This document shows, one piece after another, positions 14,106-23,625 of a stretch of DNA of 35,844 bases (positions are counted from its first letter, which is position 1; each line of letters opens with the position of its first letter). The position numbers and the translations under genes are program-made. Source of the stretch: an uncultured Bacteroidales bacterium (GTDB taxonomy: Bacteria; Bacteroidota; Bacteroidia; Bacteroidales; UBA932). The stretch lies in assembly GCA_949295645.1 (NCBI GenBank), contig CASFLY010000091.1:1-35844 (forward strand), given 5' to 3'. The notes beneath the pieces are model-generated. The model saw only the letters and a program-made list of their open reading frames with translations, did no database searches and was not told the origin of the DNA.

Positions 14106-15863
14106 TTACCAGTTCCCGATATTCTGTGTATAATGCCCATTGCTCGCACTTATCTGCGCAAACGGAATCGGCAGATACTCGTTCTTGTCGGCAGTAAACG
14201 ACGCCGAAGAATAGATGGTGCAGTCATTGGCCTCCTCACGGTAGTACTTGTTCAGGACCGCAGCCGCTTCGCCCCAGCGCACCAGGTCGAAAAACCTGTC
14301 GCTCTCCATCGCCAGTTCGAGACGTCTCTCGAACTTCAGACGCTTCAGGGCCTCCTCCTGAGAATACGACCCGCTGTACGGCTGCACTCCGATATGCACC
14401 CCGTATTCCGCCTCATAGTCCGAAATCATGGACGTGCTCTGTCTGGCACGGTTGCGGACCTCGTTTATCAGTCCCATCGCCTCGTCTATACGGCCGTCGT
14501 TAAGCCGTATCAGGGCCTCGGCACGCATCAGAAGCACATCCGAGTACCTCAGGACGATGTGGTTCATCGGAGTTCCCCACCAGCCCGAGCCTTTCACGAG
14601 ATAGCCGCTGTCCGGATCCACATTCTGCTTCAGCGATACATAGTAGCCGTACAGACCGTTGCTGCGGCTCCAGGTGCTGCTCTCGGTCATCTTGTAGGCA
14701 GTGTTGAACTCGAACGGAAGCCCCGGCATGCCGACAGTCAGGAAAAGACGCGGATCGGCATAGTCTGTGGCCATTTCGTAGTCTTCATTATTGAAATCAT
14801 CGAGATACGGATGACCGTCGGCATCGGTCTTGAACGCATTGACGAGGTTCTGGCTCGGCTTGTAGAAATCGCAGCCGCCGTCCGTCACTCCAGGGATATT
14901 GGGCACGATAAGCCCTATGGACCAGTTGCAGTTTCCGTTAGTGGTCCCGTCGTTGACAGAGTACTGCATCGCCCAGATGGATTCAGGTCCGTTTTCGTAC
15001 TCCGGTTCGGGACGGAAATTGTTGTTGAAGTCGGGCTCCAGAGCCACTCCGCTTGCCGTCATTATCGATTTCTCGGTGTAGGTGACGACTTTTTTCAGAT
15101 CTTCCTTGTCGATGGATGTCACGGCATGGGAATCCGGGTTATCCTGACGGTAGGCCTTGTAGAGGTAGGTCTTTGCCAGATAAGATGCCGCCGCGGCCTT
15201 TGTCGGACGGCCCTTGTCGGCCTGGGTGGCGGGAAGATTGTCGAAAGCGTACTGAAAATCGTCGGCTATGAGCTGCCAGCCCTCGTCGTTGGTGTAGGTG
15301 GTGTTGGAGAGGTTGTTGTACTCCTCCGTACCGAGATAAGGATCGGTGACGAAGACTATCCTCTTGAAAAGCTGCTTCAACAGGAAATGTCCGTGACCGC
15401 GCAGGAAACGCATCTCGCCAATCCTTTGGTTTTTCAGCGGATAATCGTCTTCATCCATATTCTCCAGGACGGCCAGTGCGGTGTTCACCCTCGAAAGGGC
15501 ATTGTAAAGCCTCTGCCAGATGTCGCTGATGTTCCAGGCCGTGGTCATGATTCCGGTCGAAACCTCCAGTGCGTGGAACACGTCTCCGTCCTCTGTCCCG
15601 TTTCCGCCCTTGTAGGCATCGTCGGAGCGGACATCATAGTTCCACAGCGAGAAAGAAGAGTTTATGTCCTCCGCAGAAATGAATATCGCATAGGCGGAAA
15701 TCACAAGATTTTCCACATATTCCGGATTCGAGACCTGCTCGTCGTCCAGAACGCCCTGAGGCCGCGGAGAACCGAGGAAATCCGAGCAGGAAGAGAGGGG
15801 AAAAACGGCTGTCGCCAGTGTCAGGACGGCTGCCGCCAATATCGTTGTCCTTTTATCTTTCAT
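14106..15863 (-). CDS. SusD/RagB-family nutrient-binding lipoprotein
   Basis: 585 residues. The ATG at 15863 starts MKDKRTTILAAAVLTLATAV, a lipoprotein signal ending LSSC (Cys26). The body has the SusD-type architecture: an N-terminal helical TPR-like part, a C-terminal ligand-facing part, and the family signature near the end (LKFERRLELAMESDRFFDLVRWGEA), plus VLLMRAEALIRLNDGRIDEAMGLINEVRNRA. It sits on the outside of the outer membrane as the lid of the SusC transporter encoded 28 bases upstream. By synteny with BT1762 the ligand should be levan oligosaccharides. A very long hairpin follows the stop. Confidence 0.95.
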   Translation of the reverse strand: MKDKRTTILAAAVLTLATAVFPLSSCSDFLGSPRPQGVLDDEQVSNPEYVENLVISAYAIFISAEDINSSFSLWNYDVRSDDAYKGGNGTEDGDVFHALEVSTGIMTTAWNISDIWQRLYNALSRVNTALAVLENMDEDDYPLKNQRIGEMRFLRGHGHFLLKQLFKRIVFVTDPYLGTEEYNNLSNTTYTNDEGWQLIADDFQYAFDNLPATQADKGRPTKAAAASYLAKTYLYKAYRQDNPDSHAVTSIDKEDLKKVVTYTEKSIMTASGVALEPDFNNNFRPEPEYENGPESIWAMQYSVNDGTTNGNCNWSIGLIVPNIPGVTDGGCDFYKPSQNLVNAFKTDADGHPYLDDFNNEDYEMATDYADPRLFLTVGMPGLPFEFNTAYKMTESSTWSRSNGLYGYYVSLKQNVDPDSGYLVKGSGWWGTPMNHIVLRYSDVLLMRAEALIRLNDGRIDEAMGLINEVRNRARQSTSMISDYEAEYGVHIGVQPYSGSYSQEEALKRLKFERRLELAMESDRFFDLVRWGEAAAVLNKYYREEANDCTIYSSASFTADKNEYLPIPFAQISASNGHYTQNIGNW

Positions 15864-15891
15864 TGTCAATATTCTTTTAACAGTCTGGTCC

Positions 15892-18800
15892 TTAGAAACT
15901 TAAATTTACTCCGAAAGTCAGTGTAAGAGGTATCGGATAGCCGTAGTTCGGATTTTCCGGATCTACGCCGGTGAAGTCCCCGGATGTAATCGTAAAGACG
16001 TTCTGGGCGCTCAGGTACAGCCTCAGCCTCTGCATCTTCACCTTGGAAGCCCATTTTTCAGGCAGATTGTAGCCTATCTGGGCATTGCGCAGCTTCAGGA
16101 AAGAACCGTTTTCGACGAAATAGGTCGACACCCGCTTCTCGTTGTTGATGTCGCTGCGGGACACTGCCGGGATGTCGGAATCCGGATTCGAAGGACTCCA
16201 GGCATCGAGCAGGCGGGAGCCCTTGTTCAGGAAACCTATGTTCAGCCCGCTCCAGAGGTCTGTCTCCTTTTTCAGGTCGCTGATGATATCCACTCCCTGG
16301 ACGCCCTGGAAAAACAGGGTCAGGTCGAAGTTCCTGTATTCGAAATAGAAATTGATACCGTAGCTGAAATCCGGTACCGGATTGTATATCCAGTCCTGGT
16401 CCGCCTCGGTGATGAAGCCGTCGCCGTCCAGGTCGGCCCAGCGTATGCGGCCTAATCCGGCACCCTCCTGCACCGCATGGTTGTCTATCTCTTCCTGGGA
16501 CTTGAAAATCCCGTCAGCCACATAGCCCACCTGGGCCCCGTAAGGGTGGCCTATCACACTTTTGACCCCGTTGCCTCCGAATGTGCCGTTGGCGGCCACC
16601 GTGGCCGGGAGCTCTGTGATTTCGTTGCGGTAAGCGGAGATATTGGCACTGATGTCATAGACGAAACCGGATTCCGTGCTGTTGCGGTAGCCGAGATTGA
16701 ACTCGAAACCGTTGTTCTTCATCGCTCCGGCATTTATCCACTGCGAACTTCCCTCTCCCATGGCCGCGATTCCGGCCATCTGCACCAAGATATCCTTCGT
16801 GTCCTTCCAATACCAGTCGAACGAACCGTAGAGTGATTCCTTCAGGAAAGAGAAGTCAAGACCGATATTGGTCTGGGTCGTGGTCTCCCAGCGCAGGTCG
16901 TCGTTCCCTATCTGGTTCCGCTTGAAACCGGACGGAAGGATGCTGCCGCCGTTCGAGCCGGTGATGTCGTATGATGTTCCATAGCTCTGTCCTCCGGACT
17001 CGCTCACTCCGTAGTTCGGGACATAGATCGTGTAGCGTGCGGTGTTCGAGATTTCCTGGTTTCCTGTCTGGCCCCAGGATGCGCGGATTTTCAGGTCGTC
17101 TATCCAGCCGGCGGACTTCAAGAACGGTTCGCGGCTTATCCTCCAGCCCACGGATGCGGACGGGAAGGTGGCGTAACGGTTGTTCTTGCCGAAGCGGGAT
17201 GAGCCGTCATGACGGACCGTCAGGGAAAGAAGGTATTTGTCGGCGTATGTATAATTGGCTTTCGCAAAATAAGATACGAGAGCATAGCTTTCGGACGAGC
17301 CGTATGCCTGGGCAGTCCCCACACCGGCATCCGGCCACATGAAATCCGGGTTCAGGATGGTAAATTCCTCCTTGTAGCCCGAGAACCAGGTGGAGTTGTC
17401 GTGGTTCAGTTCGACACCGGCCAGGACGTCGCCCCTGTGCTTCCCTTTCTCGAAGGCGTAGGAAGCCACCAAGTTCCACATCCATTTCATCCAATGCTCC
17501 TGCTTGGCCTCCACGGCATTCGTCTCAGTCGCCACATTGCCCTCGGTAACAGGCATGGTGAAGATCCGCTGCTGTTTCTGCGAATAGTCCACTCCGAAGA
17601 CCGTCTTCACATTGAAGCCTTTGAACGGGGTAAGGTTCAGGTAGGCGTCCCCGAAGGTCCGCCAATAGGTGTAGCGGTTGTTCGAGTTCCTCTCCAATCT
17701 TGCCACAGGATTTTCCCTGTCCGGATAGCCGCCCACCGGTCCGGCATAGTCGCCGTCCACGGTATAGACGGGAAGAGACGGGTTGAACTGCAGGACATTC
17801 TGCAGGAAGCCGCCCGGAGCCTGCACCTCGGAAGTCCTGTTCAGGGTGAAATGTTCTCCGATGGTCAGGATATCCTCGATGAGCTTGTACTCGGTATTGA
17901 TACGGGCGGAATAGCGGTCGAAGTCGGTAGTCTTTATGATACCCTCGTTCTTATAATATCCCAGCGAAAAATATGCGCTGGTCCTGTCCGTACCGGCAGA
18001 GGCCGACAGGTTGTAATTCTGGATGATACCGGTGCGTGTGGTTTCGTCGAACCAGTCGGTGTCGGCCGATGGGGTCGTGTTGGCATCGTCCAAATACCTC
18101 TGCATGGACACCTTGTTCAGCACCGGGAGGCCGTCGGCCCCGTAATTCCAGTCATAGGCGTATCCGAGAGAGTTCGAATTCGGATCCTGACCTTCGTTGA
18201 TGTAGGCCTGCCACATCACGCGGCCGTATTCCTCGGCATTCAGGACATCCATTTTGTTCGTGTACATGGAGCCGGCCACGGAAGCGTCGAAATTTACCCT
18301 CACCGCCCCTTTCTCGCCTTTTTTGGTGGTAATGATGATCACGCCGTTGGCCGCCCGCGAACCGTAGATGGAAGCGGAGGAAGCGTCCTTCAGGACCTGG
18401 ATGGACTCGATGTCGTTCCCGTTCAGTTCATGCATACCTGCCTTGGTGGGCACGCCGTCGATGATGTAGAGAGGGTCGTTGTTGTTCAGCGTGCCGACAC
18501 CCCTGATTCTCACGGTAGTGGAGCCGCTCGGGTTTCCGTCTGCCGTGATGTTCATGCCCGGGATACGCCCCTGGAGGGCCTTGATAGGGTTGTTTTCATT
18601 CTGCTTGGCCAGGTCGTCCATGTCCACGACGGAAATGGATCCGGTAAGGTCTGCCTTGCGCTGCACGCTGTAGCCCGTGACTACGGTCTCCTCCAGCATT
18701 ACGGCATCTTCCTCGAGGACGATGTCCATGGCCGCTGCGGCAACGGCCGTCACCGTCTTGTAGCCCAATGACGAGAAGACGAGACTTGCACCGTCAGGTA

Positions 18801-19005
18801 CGGTAATGGCGAACTTGCCGTCGGCATCGGTAGTGACGCCGTTGGCGGTATTCCCCTCCTCATAGACGACTGCTCCGATGACCGGCAGGCCGTCCGTCGC
18901 GGATACGACTGTGCCTCCCGACTGCAGGGTCTGTGAAAAAAGGCTGAAGGCCGGGGTGCAGAGCACCGTAACGGCCAAAACGAGTTTTTTCAGTTGTCGA
19001 TTCAT
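15892..19005 (-). CDS. SusC/RagA-family TonB-dependent outer-membrane transporter
   Basis: 1037 residues. The signal peptide MNRQLKKLVLAVTVLCTPAF ends before residue 26. A carboxypeptidase-D regulatory-like domain spans about 27-105. A TonB-dependent plug follows (about 110-235), with RIRGVGTLNNNDPLYIIDGV and LKDASSASIYGSRAANGVII. The 22-strand barrel ends in a C-terminal Phe (LTFGVNLSF). It forms a complex with the downstream SusD partner and imports fructan oligosaccharides using TonB energy; BT1763 is the syntenic levan transporter. It is the first gene after the regulator. A 182-base gap upstream holds a -7 box and inverted repeats that probably bind the regulator. Confidence 0.95.
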   Translation of the reverse strand: MNRQLKKLVLAVTVLCTPAFSLFSQTLQSGGTVVSATDGLPVIGAVVYEEGNTANGVTTDADGKFAITVPDGASLVFSSLGYKTVTAVAAAAMDIVLEEDAVMLEETVVTGYSVQRKADLTGSISVVDMDDLAKQNENNPIKALQGRIPGMNITADGNPSGSTTVRIRGVGTLNNNDPLYIIDGVPTKAGMHELNGNDIESIQVLKDASSASIYGSRAANGVIIITTKKGEKGAVRVNFDASVAGSMYTNKMDVLNAEEYGRVMWQAYINEGQDPNSNSLGYAYDWNYGADGLPVLNKVSMQRYLDDANTTPSADTDWFDETTRTGIIQNYNLSASAGTDRTSAYFSLGYYKNEGIIKTTDFDRYSARINTEYKLIEDILTIGEHFTLNRTSEVQAPGGFLQNVLQFNPSLPVYTVDGDYAGPVGGYPDRENPVARLERNSNNRYTYWRTFGDAYLNLTPFKGFNVKTVFGVDYSQKQQRIFTMPVTEGNVATETNAVEAKQEHWMKWMWNLVASYAFEKGKHRGDVLAGVELNHDNSTWFSGYKEEFTILNPDFMWPDAGVGTAQAYGSSESYALVSYFAKANYTYADKYLLSLTVRHDGSSRFGKNNRYATFPSASVGWRISREPFLKSAGWIDDLKIRASWGQTGNQEISNTARYTIYVPNYGVSESGGQSYGTSYDITGSNGGSILPSGFKRNQIGNDDLRWETTTQTNIGLDFSFLKESLYGSFDWYWKDTKDILVQMAGIAAMGEGSSQWINAGAMKNNGFEFNLGYRNSTESGFVYDISANISAYRNEITELPATVAANGTFGGNGVKSVIGHPYGAQVGYVADGIFKSQEEIDNHAVQEGAGLGRIRWADLDGDGFITEADQDWIYNPVPDFSYGINFYFEYRNFDLTLFFQGVQGVDIISDLKKETDLWSGLNIGFLNKGSRLLDAWSPSNPDSDIPAVSRSDINNEKRVSTYFVENGSFLKLRNAQIGYNLPEKWASKVKMQRLRLYLSAQNVFTITSGDFTGVDPENPNYGYPIPLTLTFGVNLSF

Positions 19006-19093
19006 ATAGTTATCAGTTTATCCGAGTGTCTGTGGTCATACGGGAGCGAACGATGCCCCGCGGCTGCGGACATTTCCTGTCGACAGTCACGGG

Positions 19094-19101
19094 CAAAAAT
19101 A
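19094..19101 (-). promoter_or_regulatory. Candidate susC promoter -7 box
   Basis: The minus strand reads TATTTTTG, matching TAnnTTTG, with a leader of about 80 bases before the susC start. No good -33 TTG is found at 19-21 bases. That would fit a promoter needing an activator, and the inverted repeats at 19136-19183 sit just upstream in the activator position. Confidence 0.5.
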
Positions 19102-19135
19102 ACACTGTTGCGGATTCGGACGGATAAACGGATGT

Positions 19136-19183
19136 TGCAAATGATTGCAGGAATGTTTCGGATGAAACATTTGTTCCAGCAAT
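19136..19183. promoter_or_regulatory. Candidate operator for the hybrid regulator
   Basis: A nested inverted repeat at 19144-19183 reads ATTGC-n-GGAA-TGTTTC-GGAT-GAAACA-tttg-TTCC-n-GCAAT, near-symmetric except for a four-base insertion on one side. Next to it TGCAA-ATGA-TTGCA (19136-19149) is a second small inverted repeat. The block starts about 35 bases upstream of the susC -7 box and just after the regulator's stop codon, as expected for an AraC-type activator site. Confidence 0.45.
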
Positions 19184-19187
19184 TGTA

Positions 19188-21914
19188 TCATTTGTTACGG
19201 GATGCCGGGGTCTCGCCGAAATATTCCCTGTAGCATTTCGTGAAATACGACGGGGTGGAAAAGCCTACGGCATACGCGGCCTCGGACACGGACATCCCCG
19301 TCGACGAAAGGAGGGAAGCGGCCTTGCGCAGCCGGCATATCCGCAGGAATTCGTTCGGTGAATAGCCGATCAGTGATTTTGTCTTGCGGTACAGCTGCAC
19401 CCTGCTCAGCCCGATTTCCTCCCCGATGGCCTCGACGGAAAGCGCCGGATCGGAAAGTCTCGAATTTATAATGTCTTTCAGCTTGTCTATGAAGTCCCTG
19501 TCCACCTGAGTGACGCCTGAGACACCGGCAGCGGAATCCCCGAAAACGGAAGCAAGCATCTGCCTGTTTCCGATAAGGTTGCCAAGGCGGGCCATAAGCA
19601 GGTCCGCACTGAAAGGTTTGGAGATATACGAATCAGCCCCGCATTCATACCCTTTGATCTTCTGTTCCTCGGCAGCGTATGCCGTCAGCATCAGTACCGG
19701 AATATGGGACGTATTTATCTTCGATTTCAGGATACGGCAGCACTCCATCCCGTCCATCCCCGGCATCATCACATCGCAGATAATGGCGTCGGGCACATAC
19801 TTTCCGGCGAGCCTTATCCCCTCCGCGCCGTTCGATGCCTCCAGGATGTTGTACTCGTACGAAAGTATGGATTTCAGGTACGAACGGACATCCAGGTTGT
19901 CATCGATGACAAGAACCGTCTTCTTGGCCTCTAAGATTTCCTCGTCCGAAAACAGGCCCGTGGAAAGCGATTCCTGGGAAGCGTCATAGACGGCCCCGTC
20001 CCTGAACTTGACCATCCTGTCTTCCGGCACCGCGGCATCCTGCAGGCACTCCCCCGGCTGGCTGACAGGTAGAGTCAGCCTGAACACGGAACCTTTTCCC
20101 TCCGCGCTCGAGACCGTCAGGGTGCCTCCATGAAGTTCGGCAAAGGCTTTTGACAGCATCAGACCTATCCCCGAGCCGGAGTGATGGACGTCCGCCTGGT
20201 AAAAACTGTTGAAGATGTTGTTTATATGCGCGGCAGAGATGCCGGTGCCATTGTCCTGCACGTCTATCTCCACCTCGTTTTCATTTTCGGCGGACAAAAA
20301 AACCGAAATGCGTCCGCTGCCGTTGGCTTCGGTGAACTTGAAAGCGTTCGAGAGCAGGTTGTACACGATTCTTTCCACCTTTTCCTTGTCGGCTACGAGA
20401 GTAAAGCCACCATCCGGGCCGTCTGCAGTCAGGGAAAAATCTATGCGCTTCACCCTTGCTATGGAATCGAAGGCGGACATCCAGTCTTTCAGGGCCGCGG
20501 CCAGGTCGAAGCGGGTAAGGGAAAGGGTCAGTTTCCCGCTTTCGAATTTTCTGAAATCGAGGATCTGGTTCACGAGCCGGAGCAGAATCGTCACGTTCTT
20601 GTGCGCGATATTTATGAGAAACCGTTCCTTTTCCCCGAGGTTTCCGGATCTGATCAGCTGGTTTACGGGGTCTGCGACCAATGTCAGAGGCGTACGGAAA
20701 TCGTGGGAGACGTTGGTGAAGAACGAGAGCTTGGCATTCGTCGCCTCCTCTAATTTCCCGTTCATTTCTTCGAGTTTTGCCTTGGCCCTGCGGTTGTTTC
20801 TGAGCAGGACGGCAGTCACCGCCAGCAGCACGGAAAGGAGGATGACTATGATGAAACAGGCGGTCAGGAACATCTTCTGCAGAGAAGTGACGGTAAAGTA
20901 TTCATCCACCTTGCCCTGAAGGATGCGCACCTTCGAATCGAGAGCCTCCAGGCTTGCCGACTGCATCTGCAATATCCTGGCATTGGTGCTGTCCACGAGT
21001 GCCGTCCCCAGGATATTCGTCCTCTTGAAGTCTTTCCCTTCCAGAATCTTCATCGCCAGCTGGACAAGCCGGTCTCCTCCCGTAGGGTAGATGAACGATG
21101 CCGTAAGCGTCCCGTCCAGGACCATCTCTATACCGTTGCCCTGTCCCGGCATGGCATCTATGCCTATTATCACGATATCGTCCTTTCCTCTCTCTCCCGC
21201 CACTTTCCTTGCGCTTGCGGCCATCCTGTCGTTATGGGCGAACACGGCCTTCACGTCGGGAAAGACGGCCAGCAGCGAATCCGTCAGCGCCGCCGCCCGC
21301 GTTTCCGACCAGCCGGCGTCCACCGAAGCCGCGATTTCGATATTGTCCGCATTCTTCAGGGCATCGGCAAAGCCTTTCGAGCGCCCGATAGCCGGGGAGG
21401 AGCCGGACAGTCCGGTCAGTTCGATGACCTTACCGGAAGCGATGCCTGCCAGGTAATGCCCTATCTGCCAGCCTATATCATAATTGTCAGCCCCTATGAA
21501 AGCGGTATATTTCTGCGAACTTATGGTCCTGTCCACCAATATGACAGGAATGCCTTCGGCAAAGGCTGCCTCAACGGCCTGCGACACGGGGCCGGCCTCG
21601 TTGGGAGCCACGACGAGCAAATCAACTTTTCTGTCTGTAAAATATCCGATGTCGGCGATCTGGCGTGCATTGTCATCGTATGCAGACCTGATTTCCACTT
21701 CGACCCCGGGATAAAAAAGCGCCTCCCTCCTGATTTCCCGGTTCATCTGTTCTCTCCACGCATCGTCGCTGCACTGGGAAACCCCGATCAGACACCCGTC
21801 TTCCCGAGACCCGGAGCAGGACACGGCGAAAGCCAGACACAGGGCCGCGAACGGTATAAGAAGGACTGGCCTCGGCAGTCCCGGACGGGCAGGATCGATT
21901 ATGCGGTTTTTCAT
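19188..21914 (-). CDS. Hybrid two-component system regulator with periplasmic sugar-binding sensor
   Basis: 908 residues. A signal/anchor segment covers 17-33. A type I periplasmic-binding domain spans about 40-315 (LIGVSQCSDDAWREQMNREI, VVAPNEAG, VFAHNDRMA, GIDAMPGQG). One transmembrane helix (about 349-371) leads to the kinase: HisKA FTNVSHDFRTPLT with His404, and HATPase DNGTGIS and SGIGL. The receiver holds ICDVMMPGMDG with phospho-acceptor Asp714. A C-terminal AraC HTH (about 805-905) includes VQLYRKTKSLIGYSPNEFLR. It lacks the long beta-propeller sensor of most such regulators; this short design matches BT1754, which senses fructose in the periplasm. It should activate the downstream fructan genes. 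It lies directly upstream of the SusC gene on the same strand. Confidence 0.95.
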   Translation of the reverse strand: MKNRIIDPARPGLPRPVLLIPFAALCLAFAVSCSGSREDGCLIGVSQCSDDAWREQMNREIRREALFYPGVEVEIRSAYDDNARQIADIGYFTDRKVDLLVVAPNEAGPVSQAVEAAFAEGIPVILVDRTISSQKYTAFIGADNYDIGWQIGHYLAGIASGKVIELTGLSGSSPAIGRSKGFADALKNADNIEIAASVDAGWSETRAAALTDSLLAVFPDVKAVFAHNDRMAASARKVAGERGKDDIVIIGIDAMPGQGNGIEMVLDGTLTASFIYPTGGDRLVQLAMKILEGKDFKRTNILGTALVDSTNARILQMQSASLEALDSKVRILQGKVDEYFTVTSLQKMFLTACFIIVILLSVLLAVTAVLLRNNRRAKAKLEEMNGKLEEATNAKLSFFTNVSHDFRTPLTLVADPVNQLIRSGNLGEKERFLINIAHKNVTILLRLVNQILDFRKFESGKLTLSLTRFDLAAALKDWMSAFDSIARVKRIDFSLTADGPDGGFTLVADKEKVERIVYNLLSNAFKFTEANGSGRISVFLSAENENEVEIDVQDNGTGISAAHINNIFNSFYQADVHHSGSGIGLMLSKAFAELHGGTLTVSSAEGKGSVFRLTLPVSQPGECLQDAAVPEDRMVKFRDGAVYDASQESLSTGLFSDEEILEAKKTVLVIDDNLDVRSYLKSILSYEYNILEASNGAEGIRLAGKYVPDAIICDVMMPGMDGMECCRILKSKINTSHIPVLMLTAYAAEEQKIKGYECGADSYISKPFSADLLMARLGNLIGNRQMLASVFGDSAAGVSGVTQVDRDFIDKLKDIINSRLSDPALSVEAIGEEIGLSRVQLYRKTKSLIGYSPNEFLRICRLRKAASLLSSTGMSVSEAAYAVGFSTPSYFTKCYREYFGETPASRNK

Positions 21915-21944
21915 TATCTTTTCAATTCGGCGTATAAAGATAAT
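21913..21944. repeat. Small inverted repeat at the regulator start
   Basis: ATTATCTT (21913-21920) and AAGATAAT (21937-21944) are exact reverse complements 16 bases apart, overlapping the regulator's start codon. It could be an autoregulatory site or a leader hairpin. Arms are short and A+T-rich, so chance is possible. Confidence 0.3.
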
Positions 21945-22056
21945 ATTTTTCCTCCAAAACCAGCCATCGCCCCGTCACAGCGGTTTTCCCGGGGAATCAG
22001 CGCTGCGGCGACGGGCATTCGGCAAGGCATTCGACGTGGCCCCGACGGGAAAGGGG

Positions 22057-22086
22057 TTTGGAAACGGAAAGAATTTGCTATATTTA
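22057..22086 (+). promoter_or_regulatory. Candidate promoter of the sulfatase-ftcD operon
   Basis: TTTG (22057-22060), 18 bases, then TATATTTA (22079-22086), close to the Bacteroidota consensus with one mismatch in the -7 box. It lies 35 bases before the sulfatase start and faces away from the fructan regulator. Confidence 0.5.
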
Positions 22087-22121
22087 GGAATTGTTTGAAT
22101 CATTTCATCATTAAACGGTAT

Positions 22122-23618
22122 ATGAAAAAATCCCTGATGTTCATTCCCCTCGCCGGCGCGGCTCTTGCCGCCTGCGACGACAACGTACCGCAGAGACCGA
22201 ACATCCTGCTGATTGTGGCGGATGATCTCGGACTCGGAGACGTAAGCGCATACGGAAGCACGACCATATCCACGCCCAACATCGATTCGCTGGCAAACAA
22301 TGGAATCCGTTTTACCAACGGCTATGCCACCTCGGCCACATCCACACCGAGCCGCTATGCGATGTTCACCGGGATGTATCCCTGGCGCAACGCCGAGGCC
22401 AAAATCCTGCCTGGAGACGCCCCGCTCATAATCCCTACCGACATTCCGACCCTGCCCAAAATGATGCAGGAGGCGGGGTACTCCACTGCCGCGATAGGCA
22501 AATGGCATCTCGGTATGGGAGACGGGGACACCGACTGGAACAGGCCGATCTCGCCGAGCGCGAATACCGTGGGCTTCGACTACACCTGCCTGATAGCCGC
22601 CACGAATGACAGGGTTCCGACAGTCTATGTCGAAAACGGGCTTGTGGAAGGCCTCGACCCGGATGACCCTATCTATGTGGACTACGAAAAGAACTTCGAG
22701 GGCGAACCTACGGCCCTGACGAACCCCGAAATGCTGAAGATGGACTGGTCCGTAGGGCACAATTTCTCCATAGTGAACGGAATACCGCGCATAGGATATA
22801 TGAAGGGCGGGCAGAAGGCCCGGTGGGTGGATGAAGATATGGCGGACTATTTCGTGGCCAAGGTGAAAAACTGGGCCGACCGGCTGGACCCGTCCGAGCC
22901 ATTCTTCCTCTACTACGGCCTGCACGAGCCGCATGTACCGCGGGCCCCGCATTCGAGATTCGTCGGCAGCACGACCCTCGGACCGCGCGGAGATGCCGTG
23001 GCGGAAGCCGACTGGTGCGTCGGGGAAGTGCTGGCTTACCTGGATGAGAAAGGGCTGATGGACAACACCATAGTCATCTTCACAAGCGACAACGGGCCTG
23101 TCCTGAACGACGGCTATGACGACAAGGCCGAAGAAATGCTCGGCGACCATGATCCGCGCAACGGGACACGCGGAGGGAAGTACAGCCTCTTCGATGGAGG
23201 AACTCACATTCCATTGATTATAAGCTGGAAAGGGCATATAGCACCTGCCGTTTCCGATGCTTTGGTCTGCCAGATGGACTTCTTCGCGAGCCTCGGGAAA
23301 CTGATCGGAGGGAATGTTCCTGCAGGGCTCGACAGCCGGGACATTTCAGACGCATTTCTCGGGAAATCCTCCACCGGCAGACAGTCTCTCGTCCACGAGG
23401 CCGAAGGACGGCTGGCCCTGCGGAAGGGAGACTACACGATGATCCCGCCGTACGAAGGCCCGGAGCGGAACTATTCCGGCAACGAACTCGGAAACCTGCC
23501 GGACTACGCCCTGTTCGATATGAAGGCCGATCCGTCGCAGATGACCGACATAGCCGACCGGGAGCCGGCGAAACTTGAGGAAATGAAAAGGGAACTCTCC
23601 GGAATCACCGGCCGCTGA
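22122..23618 (+). CDS. S-type sulfatase lipoprotein (S1 family)
   Basis: 498 residues. The start at 22122 gives MKKSLMFIPLAGAALAAC with a lipobox (Cys18); longer in-frame readings upstream overlap the divergent regulator and are not credible. The alkaline-phosphatase-fold sulfatase motifs are complete: metal ligands DD in VADDLGLGD (34-35), STPSR (74-78) whose Ser74 would be oxidised to formylglycine, GKWHLG (about 126-131) and FTSDNGP. The Ser-type motif needs an anaerobic sulfatase-maturating enzyme, not present in this window. The substrate is unknown. Levan is not normally sulfated, so its position beside the fructan regulator may be incidental. It starts an operon with ftcD. Confidence 0.9.
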   Translation: MKKSLMFIPLAGAALAACDDNVPQRPNILLIVADDLGLGDVSAYGSTTISTPNIDSLANNGIRFTNGYATSATSTPSRYAMFTGMYPWRNAEAKILPGDAPLIIPTDIPTLPKMMQEAGYSTAAIGKWHLGMGDGDTDWNRPISPSANTVGFDYTCLIAATNDRVPTVYVENGLVEGLDPDDPIYVDYEKNFEGEPTALTNPEMLKMDWSVGHNFSIVNGIPRIGYMKGGQKARWVDEDMADYFVAKVKNWADRLDPSEPFFLYYGLHEPHVPRAPHSRFVGSTTLGPRGDAVAEADWCVGEVLAYLDEKGLMDNTIVIFTSDNGPVLNDGYDDKAEEMLGDHDPRNGTRGGKYSLFDGGTHIPLIISWKGHIAPAVSDALVCQMDFFASLGKLIGGNVPAGLDSRDISDAFLGKSSTGRQSLVHEAEGRLALRKGDYTMIPPYEGPERNYSGNELGNLPDYALFDMKADPSQMTDIADREPAKLEEMKRELSGITGR

Positions 23619-23625
23619 AACAGGA

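Noticed and set aside
14052-15926. 624-codon open frame on the plus strand
   Set aside because: It is antisense to the SusD gene, whose motifs are clear. It shows no domain and spans the intergenic hairpin.
17209-18771. 520-codon open frame on the plus strand
   Set aside because: It is antisense to the SusC plug and barrel region; the composition is that of a mirrored coding strand.
21234-22121. Long N-terminal extension of the sulfatase
   Set aside because: It overlaps the divergent regulator gene on the opposite strand. The lipoprotein signal beginning at 22122 marks the true start.
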